A stretch of DNA of 64,000 nucleotides, taken from Streptomyces sp. NBC_01445 (lineage in GTDB: Bacteria; Actinomycetota; Actinomycetes; Streptomycetales; Streptomycetaceae). Position 1 is the stretch's first letter. Each line of letters begins with the position of its first letter. The stretch is taken from positions 9,331,001 to 9,395,000 of the forward strand of contig NZ_CP109485.1 of assembly GCF_035918235.1 (NCBI RefSeq), in the 5' to 3' direction. Position numbers and translations under genes: made by a program. Below are positions 59,479 to 64,000 of this stretch, one piece after another. The notes beneath the pieces were generated by a model. That model worked only from the letters and a program-made list of their open reading frames with translations, was not told where the DNA came from and did not search any database.

Positions 59479-60753
59479 ATGAGCGCCACGACCGCCACCT
59501 CAGATATCGTCGGACTCTTCCCGAAGGGGACAAATCTTGCCCCGGACGGCGAGATGGTCGTCGGCGGATGCCGCCTCGACGACCTCGCCGAGCGCTTCGG
59601 CACCCCCGCCGTCATCGTCGACGAGGGCGTTCTCAGGGCCCGCGCACGCGAGTACGTGGACGCCCTGGAGCGTCATTGGCCGAACGGACAAGTGGTCTTC
59701 GCGTCGAAGTCCTTCCCGTGTACCGCCGTCGTCCGGGTGATGGTCGAGGAAGGGCTCGGCGTGGACGTCGCCGGAGGCGGAGAACTCGTGGCCGCACTCG
59801 CCGCGGGCGCCGACCCGGCGCGGCTCGTCGTCCACGGCAACGCCAAGACCGACGAGGAACTCGCCATGGCGGTCGGCGCCGGAGCCGGCACGATCGTCAT
59901 CGACAACTTCGACGACATCGACCGCCTGGAGAAGATCGTCACGGACGAGCAGCGCGTCCTGATCCGCGTCATCCCGGACGTCGAGGCCGACACCCACGAG
60001 GCGATGGCCACCGGCCACGCCGGTTCCAAGTTCGGCCTCTCCGTGCCCGACGCGGTGCGCGCCGCGGCCCGGCTGCGCGCCAGTGACCGGCTCCGCCTCG
60101 ACGGCGTGCACGTCCACGTCGGCTCGCAGCTCCTCGACACCGCCCCGTTCGCCCGCGCCGTCGAGGCCATCGCCTCCCTCGGCGAGCTGGGCGAGCACGC
60201 GGTGTACGACCTGGGCGGCGGCCTGGGCGTCCGGTACACCTACGCGGACCAGGCGCCGACGGTCGACGAGTATGTACGGACCCTGACCGAAGCGGCCCGC
60301 GCCCACCTCCCGGCGAACGCCCGGCTGATCATCGAGCCCGGACGGTCCCTGGTCGCCGAGTCGGCGCTCACCCTCTACCGCGCGGTCACCGTCAAGCGGG
60401 GCCGCCCACGCGCCCTCGTCGCCGTCGACGGCGGCATGGGCGACAACCTCGAACCCATGCTGTACGGCCAGCGTTTCGAGGCGACGGTCACCTCCCGCGT
60501 AGGCGGCGGCGAGCCCTGTGACCTGGTCGGCCGGCACTGCGAGTCGGGCGACACCCTCATCCGCGATGTACCGCTGCGCGCCCCTGCCGTCGGCGACCTG
60601 ATCGCGGTACCGGTCACCGGCGCGTACTGCTACTCGATCTCCAACAACTACAACGGCGCCCGCCGCCCCCCGGTCGTCTTCTGCCGCGACGGCGAGGCCC
60701 GCGCGGTGGTCCGCCGCGAGACGTACGAGGACCTGCTGCGCCGCGACCAGTGA
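59479..60753 (+). CDS. lysA: Diaminopimelate decarboxylase-family enzyme
   Basis: A 424-residue fold-III PLP decarboxylase. K77 in VVFASKSFPC binds PLP. HVHVGSQL, DLGGGLGVRYTY and the C-terminal ESGDTLI with the active-site Cys are as in LysA, which converts meso-diaminopimelate to lysine. Start ATG 59479 has AGGAG at about 11 bp. It is shorter than the housekeeping Streptomyces LysA (about 460 residues, from memory) and sits beside a PucR regulator and an amino-acid permease, so it is probably a second, regulated copy, perhaps acting on another D-amino-acid centre. Confidence 0.88.
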   Translation: MSATTATSDIVGLFPKGTNLAPDGEMVVGGCRLDDLAERFGTPAVIVDEGVLRARAREYVDALERHWPNGQVVFASKSFPCTAVVRVMVEEGLGVDVAGGGELVAALAAGADPARLVVHGNAKTDEELAMAVGAGAGTIVIDNFDDIDRLEKIVTDEQRVLIRVIPDVEADTHEAMATGHAGSKFGLSVPDAVRAAARLRASDRLRLDGVHVHVGSQLLDTAPFARAVEAIASLGELGEHAVYDLGGGLGVRYTYADQAPTVDEYVRTLTEAARAHLPANARLIIEPGRSLVAESALTLYRAVTVKRGRPRALVAVDGGMGDNLEPMLYGQRFEATVTSRVGGGEPCDLVGRHCESGDTLIRDVPLRAPAVGDLIAVPVTGAYCYSISNNYNGARRPPVVFCRDGEARAVVRRETYEDLLRRDQ

Positions 60754-60814
60754 CGGCGTCCCCGTAGGGGAGTGGTGTCTGATGGCCTCCGCCGCCGGAT
60801 CCGGACGAATGGCC

Positions 60815-61525
60815 CTAGACCGACCGCGCGACCGCCGCCACCACCTCGGCGGTCGCCTCGCCGAAGGCGCTGACGGAGGCATCGCCCACGCAGCGGCCCG
60901 CCACCGGGTTGTACACGCAGCCGAGCACCCCGGCGTGATCGGTGGCCTGTTCGCTGAGTGCGCAGTCCCAGCCGTGCGCGCGCAGCGCTTCGTGCATTTC
61001 CCGAGAGGACTCGACGGGGACGGCGGGGTCCTCCGTGCCGTGCACGAGGCGTACGGGCACACGTGCCGTGGCGCGCCCGAGCGCCTGGAGGGGCACGGCT
61101 CCCGTGGTGCGCGCCGGGCGCCGGTAGCCGCCCGCGATGCCGACGACCGCGGCGGGCGGCCTGCTGCTCGGGCCGCCGAAGTGGTCCGGGTCCAGGGCCA
61201 CCCCCAATGCGGCGCCCGCACCCGCCGACCAGCCCGCGACGACCAGCTGCCGGGACGGGCCGGCGAAGTCGTGGGCGAACCGCAACGAATCGGTGAGGTG
61301 CGCGCGGCCCTCGTCAGGGGTGTCCGCACGCCAGTCGGGGACGAGGACGGTGAGGCCCCGCTCGGCCATGCCCTGGGCCAGCGGGATCATCACGTCGCGC
61401 TCGTCGGACCCGATGCCGTGCCACAGAAGGACACAAGGACCCTCGGCCTGGGGCGAGTTGTGGATGTCGAGAGGCTTGTGCTCCCTGCCGGTGGGATAGG
61501 GCACGGTGCGGATCATTGCGCTCAA
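60815..61525 (-). CDS. Alpha/beta-hydrolase (dienelactone hydrolase-like)
   Basis: A 236-residue hydrolase. The nucleophile elbow is AGWSAGAG, the acid is in HGTEDPAVP and the His in TDHAGVLG; LLWHGIGSDERD contributes the oxyanion hole. I prefer TTG 61525 as start because GGAGG lies 7 bp before it; ATG 61516 would be 16 bp away. It is a soluble esterase or lipase-like enzyme with unknown substrate. Confidence 0.83.
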   Translation of the reverse strand: MSAMIRTVPYPTGREHKPLDIHNSPQAEGPCVLLWHGIGSDERDVMIPLAQGMAERGLTVLVPDWRADTPDEGRAHLTDSLRFAHDFAGPSRQLVVAGWSAGAGAALGVALDPDHFGGPSSRPPAAVVGIAGGYRRPARTTGAVPLQALGRATARVPVRLVHGTEDPAVPVESSREMHEALRAHGWDCALSEQATDHAGVLGCVYNPVAGRCVGDASVSAFGEATAEVVAAVARSV

Positions 61526-61682
61526 GGCCGTTCCTCCGGGCCGCCGGAATGCTGCATCATGACCCCATCCTTGCCGCACCACCGCCGCGAAGTCTCCCCG
61601 GGTGGCCGGGATGGATACACGCGACCTCCCGGACCGGACAAAGTAGGCTGGACACGCGCATCCGAAGGGACGTCACGTCACC

Positions 61683-62570
61683 ATGAGACTGACCGGACCG
61701 GACAGCCGCGGGGTGCAGGAGCGGCTGGGAAAGAACCTCTTCGCCCGTGTCGCGGGCCCGGAGGGGCCAAAGAACCGCGTCCGTATCCACGAAACCCCCG
61801 GACCGCGCTGGTTCGGCCCGGACCGCCCCATCCGCGCGGTGCACGGGGACGCGTCCATGTTCATCGGCGGGCTCTCCGCCCTGCTGCTGCAGTCGCTCCA
61901 CCCGCTCGCCATGGCCGCCGTGTCCGCCCACTCGGGCTTCCGCGGCGACCCATGGGGCAGGCTCCAGCGCACGAGCACCTTCCTGGCGATGACGACGTAC
62001 GGCCCAGCCGACGGCGCGCAGGAAGCCTGCGACCAGGTGCGGGGTGTCCACGCGCGGGTGCGCGGGGTGACCACGGAGGGCGAGGCGTACCACGCAGGGG
62101 ATCCGGACCTGCTGGGCTGGGTCCACATCGCGGAGGTCGACAGCTTCCTGCGGGCTCATCAGCGGTACGGCGCCCAGCCGCTGACGGGCGACGAGTACGA
62201 CGGCTATGTCGCCGACGCGGCGCGGGTCGCGGCCGCGCTCGGCGTACTGGACCCGCCGACGAACCGCGCGGAGCTCGCCGAACGGTTCACGGCGTACCGG
62301 GGTGAGTTGCGTGCGACCCCCGAGGCGCGCGGCGCCGCCCGCTTCCTTCTCCTGAACCCACCGGTGCCGCTGGTCGCCCGCCTTCCCTACGGCGTTCTGG
62401 CCGCGAACGCCGTTTCCCTGCTGCCCAGTTGGGCGGCGGCGGAACTGCGGCTGCCGCGGCTGCCGTTGGTCGACACCGTGGCCGTACGGCCGCTCGGCCG
62501 CGGCGTCACTTCGCTGGTGCGCTGGGCCATGGCCCCCAACCGTCCCCTGCCGGCCCCACCGGCGGGCTGA
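61683..62570 (+). CDS. Oxygenase MpaB-family (DUF2236) protein
   Basis: A 295-residue helical protein of the family that includes latex-clearing protein and fungal MpaB. Typical blocks are RWFGPDRPIRAVHGDASMFIGGLSALLLQSLHPLAMAAVSAHSGFRGDPWGRLQRTSTFLAMTTYG and GDPDLLGWVHIAEVDSFLRAHQRYG, with His residues for a b-type heme (known for Lcp). It probably oxidatively cleaves a lipid or terpenoid double bond. No signal peptide is seen. Divergent from the hydrolase gene. Confidence 0.88.
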   Translation: MRLTGPDSRGVQERLGKNLFARVAGPEGPKNRVRIHETPGPRWFGPDRPIRAVHGDASMFIGGLSALLLQSLHPLAMAAVSAHSGFRGDPWGRLQRTSTFLAMTTYGPADGAQEACDQVRGVHARVRGVTTEGEAYHAGDPDLLGWVHIAEVDSFLRAHQRYGAQPLTGDEYDGYVADAARVAAALGVLDPPTNRAELAERFTAYRGELRATPEARGAARFLLLNPPVPLVARLPYGVLAANAVSLLPSWAAAELRLPRLPLVDTVAVRPLGRGVTSLVRWAMAPNRPLPAPPAG

Positions 62571-62606
62571 CTTGGTGTCGGTGGGGCCGGTCCTGGGCGT
62601 CCCGCA

Positions 62607-64000
62607 CTATTGGTCCGTGTACGCCTCCAGTTCGGAGAGCTGGGCGGCGGGCCACCCGGTGTTGTCGGTGAAGGTGAGCCGTAGGTAGCGGGTCGGCGTT
62701 CCGGTCAGGGCGACCTCCGTCGTGTTGCCGCTGTTCGGGTTGAAGGTGTAGCCGGCGGACGCCCTGAGCGTCGTGAACGTGGAGTTGTCCGTGCTGCCGG
62801 ACACGCTCAGCGTCTGTGTGCGGGTCGCCCACGCCGCCGCGGGCGGCAGCTTCAGGACGAGGCGCTTGACCGCCTTGGCGGATCCCAGATCGACGGTGAT
62901 CGTCTGCGGGAACGCGTTGTTCGTGCTCTCCCAGTACGAGCCCGCGTCACCGTCCACCGCGTTCGTGGCCTTGTAGACGTCGGCGTGCCCGGATTCCGCG
63001 ACCGGGCGGCCCTTGGCGAGGTTGCCCGGGTCGGACGGCGGATCGGTGGGCGGATCGGTCGGGTCGCCGCCGCCCTGCGGCACGCCACCGTTGGTCCACA
63101 CCGGGTCGGGCCACGTGCCGGTGCAGGCGGGCGGGTCCGCGTACCAGCCGGAGTTGGTGCCGGTGCGGGTGATCTGGAAGCCGCTGCCCACGCAGTTGTG
63201 GATGGGGTTGCTCTGGGCGATGTGGGTGGCTGTCACGTTCTCGAAGGTGGCGGTGCCCGGCGCCTGGATCTGCAGGGCGTACGTGCCCGCCCCGTCGATG
63301 CGGATGTTCTTGAAGTGCAGGCCGTTGGTAGCGCCCTCGATGAGGTGGATCGCCGCGTAGGAGCTGTCGAGGACTTCGCTGTCGGTGATGTTCAGCGTCG
63401 CGTCGACGGGTTCGTTGAGGCCGCTGAACCAGATCGCGCCGACGCCGAAGCGCCAGTTGAAGTCGTTGTTGCCCGCGCGGATCAGCGTGTTGCGCGCCGC
63501 GGTGATCGTGCCCGAAACCGCCGTACCCTGACCGGAGTTGACACCCGGATAGCGGTTGGCGATGTGCAGGCCGCCGCCATTGGTGACGGTGTCGGACATG
63601 ACGTTGTCCGACAGGACGATGTCCTTGCCGCCGTACGTGACGATGTTGTTCGCCAGGATCGGCAGGATCACGGTGTTGAACGTGAACTTGTCGGCGACGT
63701 TGGGCTTCGCCTCCGCCCACATCGCCAGGCCGTCGTCGCCCGTGTTGCGGACGAAGGTGTTGGTGACGGTCGAGTTCGTGACCCCTTGGTGGAAGTTCAC
63801 ACCGTCGGCCGTCTGGTCGAGGATGCGGCTGTTCTTGATGGTGAGGTGGTCCATCGGGCCGTCCATCCAGGCCCCGCACTTGGTGTGCTGCATCCAGACG
63901 TTGTCGACGGTGGAGTCGGACAGTGCGCCGCCGATGGCGTTGACCTGGTCGTTGTCGACGCGCTCGCGGATGTCGCCGATGATGGCGAAGTCCTTGAGGG
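62607..64000 (-). CDS. GH87-type alpha-1,3-glucanase/mycodextranase with discoidin module (5' end outside window)
   Basis: The frame continues past the window end, so about 463 C-terminal residues are seen. Residues up to about 290 form a right-handed beta-helix with CGAWMDGPMDHLTIKNSRILDQTADGVNFHQG and NTGDDGLAMWAEAKP, where Asp residues match the catalytic region of GH87 glucanases as I recall it. A GGGDPTDPPTDPPSDPG linker then leads to an F5/8 type C (CBM32-like) module (ATNAVDGDAGSYWEST, TITVDLGSAKAVKRLVLKLP). It is a secreted polysaccharide-degrading enzyme, probably against fungal alpha-1,3-glucan. Confidence 0.85.
   Translation of the reverse strand, partial: LKDFAIIGDIRERVDNDQVNAIGGALSDSTVDNVWMQHTKCGAWMDGPMDHLTIKNSRILDQTADGVNFHQGVTNSTVTNTFVRNTGDDGLAMWAEAKPNVADKFTFNTVILPILANNIVTYGGKDIVLSDNVMSDTVTNGGGLHIANRYPGVNSGQGTAVSGTITAARNTLIRAGNNDFNWRFGVGAIWFSGLNEPVDATLNITDSEVLDSSYAAIHLIEGATNGLHFKNIRIDGAGTYALQIQAPGTATFENVTATHIAQSNPIHNCVGSGFQITRTGTNSGWYADPPACTGTWPDPVWTNGGVPQGGGDPTDPPTDPPSDPGNLAKGRPVAESGHADVYKATNAVDGDAGSYWESTNNAFPQTITVDLGSAKAVKRLVLKLPPAAAWATRTQTLSVSGSTDNSTFTTLRASAGYTFNPNSGNTTEVALTGTPTRYLRLTFTDNTGWPAAQLSELEAYTDQ

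Noticed and set aside
1..64000. Insertion sequences, prophage, integrase or tRNA attachment sites
   Set aside because: No transposase, integrase, phage structural gene, terminal inverted repeat or tRNA cloverleaf was recognised on either strand despite several pseudogenes.

Overview
The window is high-GC actinobacterial DNA, almost certainly from a Streptomyces chromosome. Coding density is high, third codon positions are very GC-rich, GTG and TTG starts occur, and families typical of the genus are present: a SigB/F/G sigma factor, SpoIIE-type PP2C phosphatases, PucR, TetR and LacI regulators, a P450, Tat-exported glycosidases, DUF6233 and a 25-residue bL37-like ribosomal peptide. The content is accessory or arm-like: catabolic cassettes, efflux pumps, many one-component regulators and several decaying genes. 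I saw no tRNA, rRNA, CRISPR array or intact insertion sequence.

1-13 kb: the tail of an unidentified protein, then a cyanate cassette (CynT, CynS and a nucleobase-type deaminase, divergent from a CynR-like LysR). Next is an AurF-type diiron oxygenase with a ferredoxin-fused ferredoxin-NADP reductase, preceded by a 25-bp palindrome. An NCS1 permease and TetR pair share a divergent operator. A remnant of an M20 peptidase gene, an FAD/Rieske oxidoreductase operon and a stress-type sigma factor follow.

13-28 kb: VOC and MaoC proteins; a DHA2-type efflux pump with an 18-residue leader ORF and palindromic operator; a membrane PP2C phosphatase; an MFS exporter divergent from an ArsR-like regulator coupled to an aminoglycoside-phosphotransferase-family kinase; a decayed alpha/beta-hydrolase; a P450 with an atypical I helix; an ankyrin and beta-propeller lipoprotein pair; a Nudix hydrolase; and a PAS-PAS-GAF-PP2C sensor phosphatase.

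28-41 kb is the most coherent system: eight minus-strand genes for furanose sugars. They are a PA14-GH2 glycosidase, a Tat-exported GH127 beta-L-arabinofuranosidase-type enzyme with ricin-like repeats, a LacI regulator, aldose 1-epimerase, and a four-gene importer in the order of E. coli ytfQ-ytfR-ytfT-yjfF. Four near-identical palindromes (TTACAACGTTGTAA-like) lie upstream of GH2, lacI, galM and ytfQ, so the LacI protein probably controls the set. The inferred flow is extracellular furanoside cleavage, furanose import, then anomer conversion.

41-51 kb holds a lipoprotein, a broken GxGYxYP-family gene, two paralogous MFS pumps around a DUF6233 gene, a VOC protein behind 12-bp anti-Shine-Dalgarno repeats, the bL37-like gene, a TetR/SGNH pair and a fused scar of a divergent MFS/LysR pair. 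51-64 kb holds two PucR regulators, a TOBE/HTH protein, an XRE-cupin regulator divergent from a His-rich methyltransferase, an APC amino-acid permease, a LysA-type decarboxylase, an alpha/beta-hydrolase, an MpaB-like oxygenase and the 3' part of a GH87-type glucanase with a discoidin-like module.
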